Of a stretch of 64,000 nucleotides of DNA, positions 35,574-44,298 are shown in pieces (position 1 is the stretch's first letter; each line of letters opens with the position of its first letter). Source of the stretch: Photobacterium sanctipauli. GTDB taxonomy: Bacteria > Pseudomonadota > Gammaproteobacteria > Enterobacterales > Vibrionaceae. The notes under the pieces are model-generated. The model had not been told where the DNA came from and did no database searches. It saw nothing but the letters and a program-made list of their open reading frames with translations. The position numbers and the translations under genes are program-made. The stretch is taken from assembly GCF_003026495.1 (NCBI RefSeq), contig NZ_PYMA01000001.1, positions 124,001 through 188,000 of the forward strand, in the 5' to 3' direction.

Positions 35574-37157
35574 TTAAAGTGGCTTCAACATTTGCATATC
35601 GGAGTCGTTAATCGGCAGGTAACGCGCATTATGCAATCGGTATGATGCCCAATACCCAGACCAACGCGGATCTGACTGTAGTAAAGCCGCCGCCTTTTCA
35701 ACGATGAATGCTTTATGTTCCATGTATTCAGGCAGTTCGAACAGGTTGTTTTGCTCATCGACATTAACATCGTACAGCTCTTCATAACCCGTGGTGACGT
35801 TATAGCCGTAGAACAACTGCTGGCCATTAATCACAACCTGAAAAGCAAAGCCATAATTGGTACCGACGTGCACACCGGTTTGATAAACTTGCGTTAGTTC
35901 TCGCCGCTCACCACCCGTCATGATTTTCGTCAGATCATCCCCTTCCATTGCATCAGGGGTTGATATGCCGGCAAAGCCAATGATCGTTGGCGCTAAATCA
36001 ATCGATGACACCAGTACGTCACTGTCTTTAACTTGTATCTCAAGTGATTTAGGCGCTTTAACATATAATGGCACACGGTAAATATCAGGTTGGAAGTAAG
36101 AACCTTTATCGGCCATGGCTAGGCGACCATTCATGTCTCCATGATCCGCAGAGAAAACAACAGCCATGTCATCCCACATACCTTCCTCTTTCAGGTATCT
36201 CACCATATGCCCGATGGCATGATCTACCACTTCAACCTGAAGTAAGTGACAGGCGATATAATCCTTCACCAGTTCTTCGTCGTACATACCCCAATATTGC
36301 TTATAAAGGTCATACGTTTTATTTCGATTAGGGTCATTTTCATCAAAAGGTTCGAAGCTCGAAGGAGGTACGATAACACTTCTGATTTGCTCATAACGCG
36401 CTTCCAAGCCGGACGGGATAGAGTACGGCTGGTGTGGATCAAAGAAATCTATCTGGCTGAATATTGGCTTGTTTGGTGATTGAATTTTTGCCGCCTTAAT
36501 TTGCTCAATCGCCAACTTCGCTAGGAATACTGAATAATGTGCTTCCAAAGGAAAGTCTTCACCATCCGACTGCTCAATCCAACCACCGAACGAGTTAGCT
36601 GGCGACATCTTATCTATCTGAAGCCCACGAAGCTCTCGACGGTAACGCGGCAACTTGACACCCATATTGGCTAAATACGCAAGATAGCGATCATCATCTT
36701 CTGTTGGTGGGCCCCAACGATCCCAAGCATGAATATTTTCACCAAAAGTTCGAATGAATTTTTCAATACCAACATGGCACTTACCAGTGTGCTTAAGTGT
36801 ATATCCAATGCGCTTTAAATAGTCTTGGAAGATAGTATCTTCAAGCTCTAAATCAACCTTCATACCAACTGGCGTACGTTCACCGTTTGAAAGGTAAGGA
36901 GGGTGCATACCCGTAAACATTGCCGCTCTAGCTGGGCCACATAATGGGCTCGGGGTAAAAGCATTGCTAAATGAGGTGCCTTCCTGGGCTATGGTATCAA
37001 TATTGGGGGTATTGATAACCTGGGACAACGGGCGATCTTTGTGATAGCAATCAGCAGAAATCATATCTACTGTAATAAATAAAATATTGGGAGCTTGATC
37101 ACCATTTCGATAAAAGCTACCAAGACGTTCTTTAGGATTTAAAAAATCTTGTTTCAT
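35574..37157 (-). CDS. Type I sulfatase
   Basis: A 527-residue alkaline-phosphatase-fold sulfatase without a signal peptide, so likely cytoplasmic. The formylglycine signature is 'SPLCGPARAAMFTGMHP' (C-x-P-x-R): the Cys must be oxidised by an anaerobic-type sulfatase-maturating enzyme or FGE, none of which is in the window. Other marks are metal-binding 'ILFITVDMISADC', 'GKCHVGIEKF' and 'FSADHGDMNGRLAMADKG'. It presumably desulfates imported oligosaccharides or monosaccharides before or after GH88 acts. The start is ATG at 37157; an in-frame TTG is two codons upstream. It is divergent from the AraC gene. Confidence 0.93.
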   Translation of the reverse strand: MKQDFLNPKERLGSFYRNGDQAPNILFITVDMISADCYHKDRPLSQVINTPNIDTIAQEGTSFSNAFTPSPLCGPARAAMFTGMHPPYLSNGERTPVGMKVDLELEDTIFQDYLKRIGYTLKHTGKCHVGIEKFIRTFGENIHAWDRWGPPTEDDDRYLAYLANMGVKLPRYRRELRGLQIDKMSPANSFGGWIEQSDGEDFPLEAHYSVFLAKLAIEQIKAAKIQSPNKPIFSQIDFFDPHQPYSIPSGLEARYEQIRSVIVPPSSFEPFDENDPNRNKTYDLYKQYWGMYDEELVKDYIACHLLQVEVVDHAIGHMVRYLKEEGMWDDMAVVFSADHGDMNGRLAMADKGSYFQPDIYRVPLYVKAPKSLEIQVKDSDVLVSSIDLAPTIIGFAGISTPDAMEGDDLTKIMTGGERRELTQVYQTGVHVGTNYGFAFQVVINGQQLFYGYNVTTGYEELYDVNVDEQNNLFELPEYMEHKAFIVEKAAALLQSDPRWSGYWASYRLHNARYLPINDSDMQMLKPL

Positions 37158-37267
37158 GTCCAATCTCTAATTATCAATATTTTCTTCTATTCCTTAACAA
37201 TAAATTTATCGAATACTGTTATAGTAAACCATAGAAAAAAAGCCATCCTAATGAAGAAAACGAAACT

Positions 37268-38080
37268 ATGATCAACGCACCACTGCTACTCAATGAAAAC
37301 ATAGATTCATCAGGCGTTTCTTTACGTTCGATGTGGGAAATTCAAGGTGACAGCAACTACAACGTGCTTTGGCCGCAAGATAGAAAGTTGCCATTGATAC
37401 CTAACGCCATTGTTGCCATCTGCACTTTCCAGGGCAGCGGCACAGTTAGGATGAAAAATGGGAAACAAATCACTGTCAATGCACCAAGTGTGGTTTTTCT
37501 CGATAGCATGATGATTAAAAGTTACAGTACCAATGGTGTGGTATGGAATTTAAATTGGTTTGAGTTTGTGACTCATGGGGTAATCAACATTCCCATGGAG
37601 TATCAAATCCCTATTCACTTAGATGACTATAAAAGTACTTTATCTGATATTAAGCACCTTATTAAAGGAAAGGAGTCTCATCTCAAAGCGGCCAATGCAG
37701 GTTTCAGCTTCGTGGTATATAAATGGTTAACCCTCGCCGACGATATTGATTCTGTTTCTAGCCAAGAAAAAGTGGTGATGAATGTTGTTTCCATGATGAG
37801 CAGCCGGATAGGTGAAAACGTTCAAATTAGAGAATTCGCGCAAGCCGTTGGGTATTCTGAACAATACTTAAGAAAGATATTCCTTAAACAATTAGGCTGT
37901 ACACCTAAGCAATACTATTTACAGTTAAAGCTCGATGCGAGCCATATGATGCTAAAACGAAATGGTGCGAGTGTAAAACAAGTCGCTTATGACCTTGGTT
38001 TTAGCGATAGTTTTCATTTCAGTCGAGCTTTCAAAAAGCAATTCTACTACTCACCTTCTGAAGTTGAAAAGCAATCATAA
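37268..38080 (+). CDS. AraC family transcriptional regulator
   Basis: A 270-residue AraC/XylS regulator. The N-terminal cupin-like sensor (about 1-150) includes 'IVAICTFQGSGTVRMKNGKQ' and 'PSVVFLDSMMIKSY'. The C-terminal double HTH (about 170-268) has 'VQIREFAQAVGYSEQYLRKI' and 'KQVAYDLGFSDSFHFSRAFK'. It is placed between, and divergent from, the sulfatase gene (110 bp shared region), so it probably activates sulfatase expression in response to a sugar. The binding site is not identifiable by eye. A hairpin terminator follows. Confidence 0.92.
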   Translation: MINAPLLLNENIDSSGVSLRSMWEIQGDSNYNVLWPQDRKLPLIPNAIVAICTFQGSGTVRMKNGKQITVNAPSVVFLDSMMIKSYSTNGVVWNLNWFEFVTHGVINIPMEYQIPIHLDDYKSTLSDIKHLIKGKESHLKAANAGFSFVVYKWLTLADDIDSVSSQEKVVMNVVSMMSSRIGENVQIREFAQAVGYSEQYLRKIFLKQLGCTPKQYYLQLKLDASHMMLKRNGASVKQVAYDLGFSDSFHFSRAFKKQFYYSPSEVEKQS

Positions 38081-38083
38081 ATA

Positions 38084-38108
38084 AAGCCAGCATACGCTGG
38101 CTTTTTAT
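38084..38108. terminator. Terminator after the AraC gene
   Basis: AAAGCCAGC-atac-GCTGGCTTT followed by TTATTAAG on the plus strand, directly after the AraC stop codon. The convergent symporter gene ends 30 bp further on. Confidence 0.8.
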
Positions 38109-38139
38109 TAAGCATTCAATTTAATAATAAAGAATACGG

Positions 38140-39900
38140 TTAAACAAGTTTACTTGTCACTTTAGTGGTAACACCGTTGCGTCGTTGGAAGTAGATTGCC
38201 CCACCAACCACCATGATGAATAGCCCACAGATAGCAAAGTAAAAACTATTCTCATTTGGCAGCACCGCGAAAGCGGTAATAACGCCACCAAAGACCAGTG
38301 TTAAGCGACCAAGCACTGTAAACTGCATCACATCTGACTGCTCCATCCCATTTGGCGAAACAATCGGTGTGCTCTGGTTTCTGAAGAACAACTCAACCTG
38401 CTCTTTACGCTCGCCAACAGGTTCTTTGTAGAACAGCATCGTCGCGAAGAAAAAGCCTACCGTCAGTATCGCGTGCATAAACTGGGTGATCACTACGCCC
38501 AAGTCACCAAGCTCACGGCCTGTCATTGGTACAGCGATGGTTTCTGATACCCATTGAGCATTAAATACATTGTTACTGATAATACTCACACAGAAGCCAA
38601 AGATAACTGTTGCCCAACCTGCCCAGTCAGGGACACGTTTTACAAACATACAGAATGTTTGAGGGATCATCATTGGAATGTTTACCAAACCTGCAAACAA
38701 AATCATCATTGAAAACAGGCTGATGCCACGTAGTTCATTCAAGAATAACGCACAGCCAATAACAATCAGCCCCATCACAGCGGTAGCAATTTTACTTGCC
38801 CTTAATTCTTGTGCCTCTGTCGCTTTCTTATTAAGGATTGGCTTATAAATAGACTTAATAAAAGAAGCCGTTACGAAATTAATACGGGAGTCCAGTGTCG
38901 ACATGGTTGCAGCAAACATTGCCGAAACCACAAGGCCAACCATACCTGCCGGAAGCAAAGTCTGTACAACAGATAGATAAGCTGCCTGATTTGCCTTATC
39001 ACCGAGCTGCGGGTACATCTCACTCAATGGCCCTAGCGAGCCTGCTGCCCACATCGGCGGCAAGAACCACATGATGCTACCCATCGCAAACAATGCAGCA
39101 GTAAAGTATGCGGCTTTGCGAGCATGAGCAGAGTCTTTCACACATAGGAAGCGTACCGACTGACCGATGTTATTCATATCAATCACACGCTGAATCAAGA
39201 TTGCACCAACCCACAGTAGGAATACTTCGTGGATTTCAATCCCCATCCCTGTCCAAAGGGTGTCCCCTTCCCAATGTGAAGTAATGGTCTCAACACTATC
39301 CACATTATTCAAAACAGCGATGAAGGTTACAATACTGATCCCTACGATAAGCATCGCCTGCAGGAAATCACTCGATACCACCGCCCACGAGCCACCGGTC
39401 ACCGTCATCAGGACAACCGCTAAGCCGGTAATGATTATCGAAAATTGAATATCCCAGCCCAATACCGCCGAAATGAAGATAGATACAGCGTAAAGCGTAA
39501 TCGCCCCGCCCATCAATCCCGTTACGGTATAGATGGTTGTATAGAAACGCTCAGTCTTGGCACCAAAACGTTGGCGAATCGCCTCCATCGGGGTCACTAC
39601 ATCCATTTGGCGAAAACGGGGTGCGAAAATACGCGCACACAGTAAATAGCCCACGATGTTAAATACGAAGAGCCAAACCACAGCAAAGCCATCAATATAT
39701 GCCTTGCCGGCCGCACCTGTGAATGTCCAGGCACTGAACGTGGTCATAAATGCACTGGCACCGCCCATCCACCAGACCATCTTACCGCCCCCGCGGAAGT
39801 ACTCACTGGTATTAGACACTTGCTTACGAAAAACAAGCCCAAGCAGAACCATAAAGATGAAATAAAAAACGATGGCGCCTAAATCATACGAAGAAACCAT
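38140..39900 (-). CDS. Sodium:solute symporter (SSS family)
   Basis: A 586-residue polytopic membrane transporter. Seen: N-terminal 'IVFYFIFMVLLGLVFRKQVS' followed by 'NTSEYFRGGGKMVWWMGGAS', the usual SSS start, then about 13 hydrophobic segments and 'MVSAMFAATMSTLDSRIN' (sodium-site helix). It starts 11 bp after the GH88 stop codon and is surely co-transcribed with it. The likely cargo is the unsaturated, possibly sulfated, uronate oligosaccharide that GH88 and the sulfatase then process. That is inferred from position; related symporters sit in other alginate/uronate loci. Confidence 0.9.
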   Translation of the reverse strand: MVSSYDLGAIVFYFIFMVLLGLVFRKQVSNTSEYFRGGGKMVWWMGGASAFMTTFSAWTFTGAAGKAYIDGFAVVWLFVFNIVGYLLCARIFAPRFRQMDVVTPMEAIRQRFGAKTERFYTTIYTVTGLMGGAITLYAVSIFISAVLGWDIQFSIIITGLAVVLMTVTGGSWAVVSSDFLQAMLIVGISIVTFIAVLNNVDSVETITSHWEGDTLWTGMGIEIHEVFLLWVGAILIQRVIDMNNIGQSVRFLCVKDSAHARKAAYFTAALFAMGSIMWFLPPMWAAGSLGPLSEMYPQLGDKANQAAYLSVVQTLLPAGMVGLVVSAMFAATMSTLDSRINFVTASFIKSIYKPILNKKATEAQELRASKIATAVMGLIVIGCALFLNELRGISLFSMMILFAGLVNIPMMIPQTFCMFVKRVPDWAGWATVIFGFCVSIISNNVFNAQWVSETIAVPMTGRELGDLGVVITQFMHAILTVGFFFATMLFYKEPVGERKEQVELFFRNQSTPIVSPNGMEQSDVMQFTVLGRLTLVFGGVITAFAVLPNENSFYFAICGLFIMVVGGAIYFQRRNGVTTKVTSKLV

Positions 39901-39911
39901 TTTTACCCCCT

Positions 39912-41075
39912 TTACCAGAAATAACGTTTATGACCACAGATTCTCATCAAGGCTTCTAAGTAGTAGTAATCTCCGTATGGCAACATGTTATCGCACATAT
40001 CGCGTGCGACAAATGATGCACCATTTTTCAAGACACCTAAAGCTTCACTGCTATCTGTTAAATCACATTGATCCATCAAACCTTTCACTAAGTGCATTCC
40101 CCACTGCTCGAAAAAGTCACGCTCCTTTTCGTCTTCGCATAGACTTGCAATCAGTAAGAAACCTGCTGCTGTTACAGCCCCGGCAGAGCTGTCTTTGTAC
40201 TGCGGCTCAGATTCTGGTAATCGATAGTCCCAAATTGGTACAGGGTCATCTTTTAAGTGTTCCATAGCAAAATACGAAAGCTTTTTCGCAAGTTCTAAGA
40301 ACTTCTTATCACCAGTATATGCGTAAGTTTGGGCAAAGCCATGAATCGCCCAAGACTGTCCACGCGCCCAGCATGAATCGTCGGCGTACCCTTGGAAAGT
40401 TTCGCCTTTGATTGGTGCTTGCGTCAGTGGGTCAAAATTAAACGTATGGAAAGTCGAGAAGTCATCTCGCACAATATGCTTAGCGAGTGTTTCTGAATGA
40501 TCGATAGCCGCTTGTTTAAGCAAGTCAGACCCCGTCTGCTGTGACGCCCAAAACATCAAGGCTGTGTTCTGAAGTGAGTCAATGATTGTCTTACCCTGAG
40601 TTTTTTCTGGTCCCAGGATATGGGTTTCATTCCACGCCACAATGTATTTGCCAATACGACGGAAGCGCAGATATAGACTGTGCGCGGCCTCGATTGCCAT
40701 TTGACGGTACTCTTCATCTTCTGTCAGCATGTGCCCAGCAACACAACTCAAAGAAAACTGGAACCCTAAATCATGGTCATGCCAATCTGGGTTCGCTATC
40801 ATCTCTTTGAAGTATGCCTTTCTGAAGTTAGCGCTATTCTTGAATTCCTCTTCGCCAGTCAGCTGATAACACAACCAAAGTTGACCAGTCCAAAATGATG
40901 ACACCCAGTCAGAAGGGCCACAGTAAAGCCACTGGTTATCTGCTGTGCCAATCTTAGGGTTATTGATACCTATTTTTCTTATATTGCCTTTGGTGAAATC
41001 CACCACTTTCAACAGGTGGTTTTGAAACTCTTGATGCTCATACCGTGTTTCTGGGTACATCTTCTCATCTATCAT
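39912..41075 (-). CDS. GH88 unsaturated glucuronyl hydrolase
   Basis: A 387-residue GH88 enzyme, which hydrates the C4-C5 double bond of lyase-made unsaturated uronyl oligosaccharides and so frees 5-keto-4-deoxyuronate. Seen: 'GPSDWVSSFWTGQLWLCYQL', 'WHDHDLGFQFSLSCVAGHML' (conserved catalytic-region Asp), 'QGYADDSCWARGQSWAIHGF' and 'IWDYRLPESEPQYKDSSAGA'. No signal peptide, so cytoplasmic. The ATG at 41075 has AAGAG at good spacing and is preferred to an in-frame TTG at 41117. GH88 versus GH105 is settled by the 'DxxCWARGQSW' block. It leads the GH88-symporter operon, with a palindromic operator 40 bp upstream. Confidence 0.93.
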   Translation of the reverse strand: MIDEKMYPETRYEHQEFQNHLLKVVDFTKGNIRKIGINNPKIGTADNQWLYCGPSDWVSSFWTGQLWLCYQLTGEEEFKNSANFRKAYFKEMIANPDWHDHDLGFQFSLSCVAGHMLTEDEEYRQMAIEAAHSLYLRFRRIGKYIVAWNETHILGPEKTQGKTIIDSLQNTALMFWASQQTGSDLLKQAAIDHSETLAKHIVRDDFSTFHTFNFDPLTQAPIKGETFQGYADDSCWARGQSWAIHGFAQTYAYTGDKKFLELAKKLSYFAMEHLKDDPVPIWDYRLPESEPQYKDSSAGAVTAAGFLLIASLCEDEKERDFFEQWGMHLVKGLMDQCDLTDSSEALGVLKNGASFVARDMCDNMLPYGDYYYLEALMRICGHKRYFW

Positions 41076-41114
41076 GTCGTTACTCTTGTCACACTCAGGA
41101 TAAATCTCACACCC

Positions 41115-41130
41115 CAAGAAACGTTTCTTG
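41115..41130. promoter_or_regulatory. Perfect 16-bp palindrome, likely LacI-family operator
   Basis: CAAGAAACGTTTCTTG is a perfect inverted repeat with a central CG step, the shape of LacI/GalR operators. It is 40 bp upstream of the GH88 start codon, in the promoter region of the GH88-symporter operon, and a LacI-type gene sits in the same locus. I did not see a second copy in the other intergenic stretches of the locus that I read. Confidence 0.7.
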
Positions 41131-41610
41131 TGATGATATTATTTCTCGCCCTGATTATTGTTTTTTCCTCAAAGAGAAACAATGTGCAAAAGTCACAGAT
41201 AATGAAGAAAAAGAAACAAAACGCTTACTCAACGATAGTAATTGGTAGATCTGTGAGATCTATCAACATCGTTAGCACTCCCAGGAAAAATGAAAAGTAG
41301 CACTCTAAAAAGCCTTAAATATCAAGTCATTGCACACATGATGACAATAAAAACAGTGACTTACATTGACACCCATAAAAATGACAAGGTGAGTGAATAG
41401 TACGTATGAAATACCTATAAGCTTTACCAAGAATAGCTAGAAGATAAGTTAATGGCAGAAGAGCGGAAAAAAGAAGAGAAAGAAGGCGGATAAAAACACT
41501 AGCCGCCGTGGCTCATCACTCGGTTTCTCACCAAGAAACAACCTCACACAAGAAACAAGTCATGGTTGATTACTTTTTAATGCCTGGTAAGTTTTAGAAC
41601 AGGCTACCAC
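41131..41610. other. Gene-poor region between the GH88 and GNAT genes
   Basis: Contains a 7-bp perfect palindrome TAGATCT-gtg-AGATCTA at 41246-41262, and from 41290 a frame beginning ATG behind AGGAA that reads protein-like text but is broken by TAG (41398), TGA (41407) and TAG (41434) before ending at 41491 after 'LEDKLMAEERKKEEKEGG'. Three stops in about 67 codons is near what chance gives, so I do not call it a gene. Confidence 0.4.
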
Positions 41611-42021
41611 CTAACTATTCGGTTTAAACTTTTTCGTCATCCCTTGACTGGCAGGAGAGACTAACCTGTACCCTAGCTTTTCATAAAAGACAGGCTCATC
41701 TGCAATCATTGATACATAAGAGCCTTCTAGGGCAACTGAAGATAAATAGTTATCGATATATTCCATCACTTCTCTGCCAAGCCCTCTCCCCTGATAACGA
41801 GGATCTACGGCAACATCAACAACTTCAAAATTACATGCTCCATCACCTACAACCCGCCCCATAGCGACTAACGTTTCTCCATCTCTGATGGAAACTCCGT
41901 ATAGACTGTTAGGCAATGCTATCATCGCCGCTTTCAAAGATTTAGGCGATAAGCCTGCTTTAACACGCATCTCGCAAAACTCTCTAGGGCTAGGTACTTT
42001 TTCTTGGTATTTGATGGTCAT
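41611..42021 (-). CDS. GNAT family N-acetyltransferase
   Basis: A 136-residue acetyltransferase. Motif A is textbook: 'VDVAVDPRYQGRGLGREVME' (R/Q-x2-G-x-G/A). The N-terminal 'MTIKYQEKVPSPREFCEMRV' and the C-terminal 'FYEKLGYRLVSPASQGMTKK' resemble small YjgM/ElaA-like GNATs. The start has AGGAG nine bases upstream. Substrate unknown. Monocistronic. Confidence 0.87.
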   Translation of the reverse strand: MTIKYQEKVPSPREFCEMRVKAGLSPKSLKAAMIALPNSLYGVSIRDGETLVAMGRVVGDGACNFEVVDVAVDPRYQGRGLGREVMEYIDNYLSSVALEGSYVSMIADEPVFYEKLGYRLVSPASQGMTKKFKPNS

Positions 42022-42086
42022 GGTCTACTACTCCTGGTGGAAAACTGAAGCATACACATTAGCACTGTATAAATAAACAGTTATAA

Positions 42087-42119
42087 AAAAACGGAAGCAA
42101 CCACGTTGCTTCCGTTTTT
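42087..42119 (-). terminator. Terminator of the coiled-coil protein gene
   Basis: Perfect 10-bp arms ACGGAAGCAA-ccacg-TTGCTTCCGT extended by A and T runs on both sides, 23 bp past the minus-strand stop codon of the coiled-coil gene. On the plus side it ends TTTTTC. Confidence 0.85.
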
Positions 42120-42141
42120 CTAAACCATTTAAAAGTTAAGA

Positions 42142-42804
42142 TTAATTTGCCTTCGGCACTTCAATCTCAATTTTCTTGTTTAGCGCTTCAAGCTCAGACT
42201 CCAGCGCGACAAGCTGGGCTTGCTTCTCATCAACAATATCAAGTTTGGCTTCGTATTTATCACAGTCCGCTTGTGATACCCAGTTCCAGCTAGTACCCGA
42301 CTTGAATTCATCACAAGCTTGCTTGAATTCGCCCGCAACGCCTTCAGCCTCAGTCACGGCTTTCTTGGCTTTTTCTACATCTTTTTGCAAACGCAGTTGC
42401 TGCTGGTAAAGTTCTTTGGAATTATCGAGCACCACTTTCTGCTGCTCTGCTGTTGTTTTCAGCTCGACCACTTTGGTATCTAACTTTTTAGTTTCAACCA
42501 CCAAGGTCTTCTGCTCTTTCTTCATACCCGCAAGTTTCTTCTCGAAATCCGCTTTTTGCTTTTCCAGCTCTGCTTGCTTTTCTTCAAGCTTCAGCGTCAT
42601 TTCCTGAAGATCAATGGCTGACTGAGTCTCAAGCTGCTCGAAACGGGCTTGCTCGGCTTGTTTTTGCTCCACCAGCACAGCATTTTTCTGCACTAATGCG
42701 TCGTATTCTTCTTGGCTCGGGCCGGGGTTGCGATTCCATACCGCTGTTGCCAATAAACCACCAATAACGAGTCCAGCAACTAAAGAAACTTTCCAAGATC
42801 TCAT
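42142..42804 (-). CDS. Membrane-anchored coiled-coil protein
   Basis: A 220-residue protein with one N-terminal transmembrane helix (about 6-24; 'VSLVAGLVIGGLLATAVW') and then a long coiled coil (about 35-150) of Glu/Lys/Gln heptads such as 'LQEMTLKLEEKQAELEKQ' and 'LVVETKKLDTKVVELKTT'. Two Cys lie in 'EFKQACDEFKSGTSWNWVSQ' and 'ADCDKYEAKL', which may form a periplasmic disulfide, and a second short coil ends the protein. I do not recognise a family. The ATG at 42804 has GGAA at suitable spacing; the upstream TTG at 42837 is less likely. Possibly an envelope scaffold, as inference. Confidence 0.75.
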   Translation of the reverse strand: MRSWKVSLVAGLVIGGLLATAVWNRNPGPSQEEYDALVQKNAVLVEQKQAEQARFEQLETQSAIDLQEMTLKLEEKQAELEKQKADFEKKLAGMKKEQKTLVVETKKLDTKVVELKTTAEQQKVVLDNSKELYQQQLRLQKDVEKAKKAVTEAEGVAGEFKQACDEFKSGTSWNWVSQADCDKYEAKLDIVDEKQAQLVALESELEALNKKIEIEVPKAN

Positions 42805-42932
42805 ATCTATCTTCCACTTAAGTCGGTCATGCAACAACGATGATACAAGGCAAGTTTTGCCCCTATCACGATGCTACACCTAAACCTGAATGCTATGTCA
42901 TGGTTATATCAAAAATGTCGATAAAACAGTAG

Positions 42933-44000
42933 TTAGCGACTTGATAAGTTCAGGGTAAGATCACCTGATTTGATCCAACCCAGCTTTCTCATGATTTCCG
43001 AAAACAGTAATGTTAACAAAGCTGGTAGCACAAGGTGCATTAATAAGATGGTGAGATAAATATCATTTGTCTGCCAACCGCTTGTTTCCATTGCGACAAA
43101 AGACTGAATCTGCCCGACAAGTCCGGATGTGCCCATGCCCGCGCCCAATGGCGTATTTTCCATTTTAAAAACGACTGTTGAAATGGGCCCAAGAATGGCG
43201 GAGGTGAGAATCGTCGGGAGCCATATTTTGCGATTCTTAATGATATTTGGCATTTGCAGCATCGATGTACCTAAACCTTGGGCAAAAACACCAGCCCAGC
43301 GGTTTTCCCTGAAGCTCATTACAGCAAAGCCAACCATTTGCGCACAACACCCGACGGTTGCTGCGCCAGCAGCCAGACCATTCAAGCTCAGCATAATTGC
43401 AATAGCAGCACTACTGATAGGTAAGGTCAGTGCCATTCCCATCAACACAGCAACCAGCATGCCCATTAGTAGCGGCTGCAACTGGGTGGAATACATAATG
43501 ACATCACCCAATGATGTCATCATGCCGCCAATGTATGGCCCGATAAAGCTCCCTACAGCAACACCGGAAATGACAGTTACCGCCGGAGTAACCAGAATGT
43601 CGACCTTGGTTTCATTGGCGACAAACTTACCAAATTCGGTCGCGATGATTGCAGCAACAAACGCCCCGACAGGCCCACCAAGTGCAGCTCCGGCTGCGCC
43701 TACGGTAGTGACGGAGAACATGACTAATGCTGGCGCTTTCAACGCATACGCAACCGCAACAGCAATGGCTGGCCCCGTCATTTGTTTTGCGAGCGGCCAT
43801 AGAGTATCGGTAAAAAGCGGAATGCCAAATTTAATGCCAATCGTGTTAAGGATTGAGCCAATTAATAAAGATGAAAACAGACCAAGAGCCATAAAACTCA
43901 TGGCATGGATAAAATAGGTTTTGGCTGAAATCTGGATATGTTTACGTGCTAAAAAGTCACTTAAACGAACAGCAAGTGATGAAGGTTGTGTAGAAGACAT
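42933..44000 (-). CDS. EIIC-like membrane permease (PTS_EIIC_2 family)
   Basis: A 355-residue polytopic membrane protein of the PTS_EIIC_2 (PfoR-like) family. Features: about nine hydrophobic segments; glycine/alanine-rich 'VTTVGAAGAALGGPVGAFVA'; 'LVTPAVTVISGVAVGSFIGP'; and 'NTPLGAGMGTSGLVGQIQSF', which resembles the family's conserved loop. No phosphotransfer domain (EIIA/EIIB) is fused or adjacent, so it may transport without PTS phosphorylation. Substrate unknown. It is preceded by about 300 bp without a gene. Confidence 0.85.
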   Translation of the reverse strand: MSSTQPSSLAVRLSDFLARKHIQISAKTYFIHAMSFMALGLFSSLLIGSILNTIGIKFGIPLFTDTLWPLAKQMTGPAIAVAVAYALKAPALVMFSVTTVGAAGAALGGPVGAFVAAIIATEFGKFVANETKVDILVTPAVTVISGVAVGSFIGPYIGGMMTSLGDVIMYSTQLQPLLMGMLVAVLMGMALTLPISSAAIAIMLSLNGLAAGAATVGCCAQMVGFAVMSFRENRWAGVFAQGLGTSMLQMPNIIKNRKIWLPTILTSAILGPISTVVFKMENTPLGAGMGTSGLVGQIQSFVAMETSGWQTNDIYLTILLMHLVLPALLTLLFSEIMRKLGWIKSGDLTLNLSSR

Positions 44001-44298
44001 AAATCGTTTTAATAATATGCTAGCAAGCTGAAGAGCAGAATTCTAACGTAGCCCTATGCAACAACCAAGCACTCTCTCGCACCTAACGAGCCTTAGTCTT
44101 TGCTCAATTACATATTTCTTCAAACATATTCCCAATAAAGTATCGTATTACAGACAGACGGTTTACTCTCATCATTTTCGATGCCAGCGTTGCTAGTAAC
44201 TACTTACAAAGCGACCATAAGCCATGATACGAAATCACTTACTTTCAGCAGCTTCGGTGGAAGCGGCAGCAAACATTCATTGCTCTAGCCAACCTAAG
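44001..44298. other. Intergenic region between EIIC-like and DNA ligase genes
   Basis: About 300 bp shared by two divergent genes. An upstream ATG at 44224 could extend the ligase by 25 residues but would bury its signal peptide. Nothing else recognisable is seen. Confidence 0.5.

Noticed and set aside
41203..41217. TGTGC-AAAAG-TCACA as a CRP site for the GH88 operon
   Set aside because: The spacer is five bases instead of six and one half-site is imperfect.
41246..41262. TAGATCT-gtg-AGATCTA palindrome as a second operator
   Set aside because: Short arms, unlike the operator at 41115, and 170 bp from the GH88 start; no evidence for a binding protein.
41016..41300. Plus-strand frame across the GH88 start and its promoter region
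   Set aside because: It overlaps the well-supported GH88 coding sequence and operator and shows no family features.
43129..43917. 262-codon plus-strand frame antisense to the EIIC-like gene
   Set aside because: Long, but its text is Pro/Ala/Thr-rich antisense of membrane helices and lacks any domain; the minus strand is the permease.
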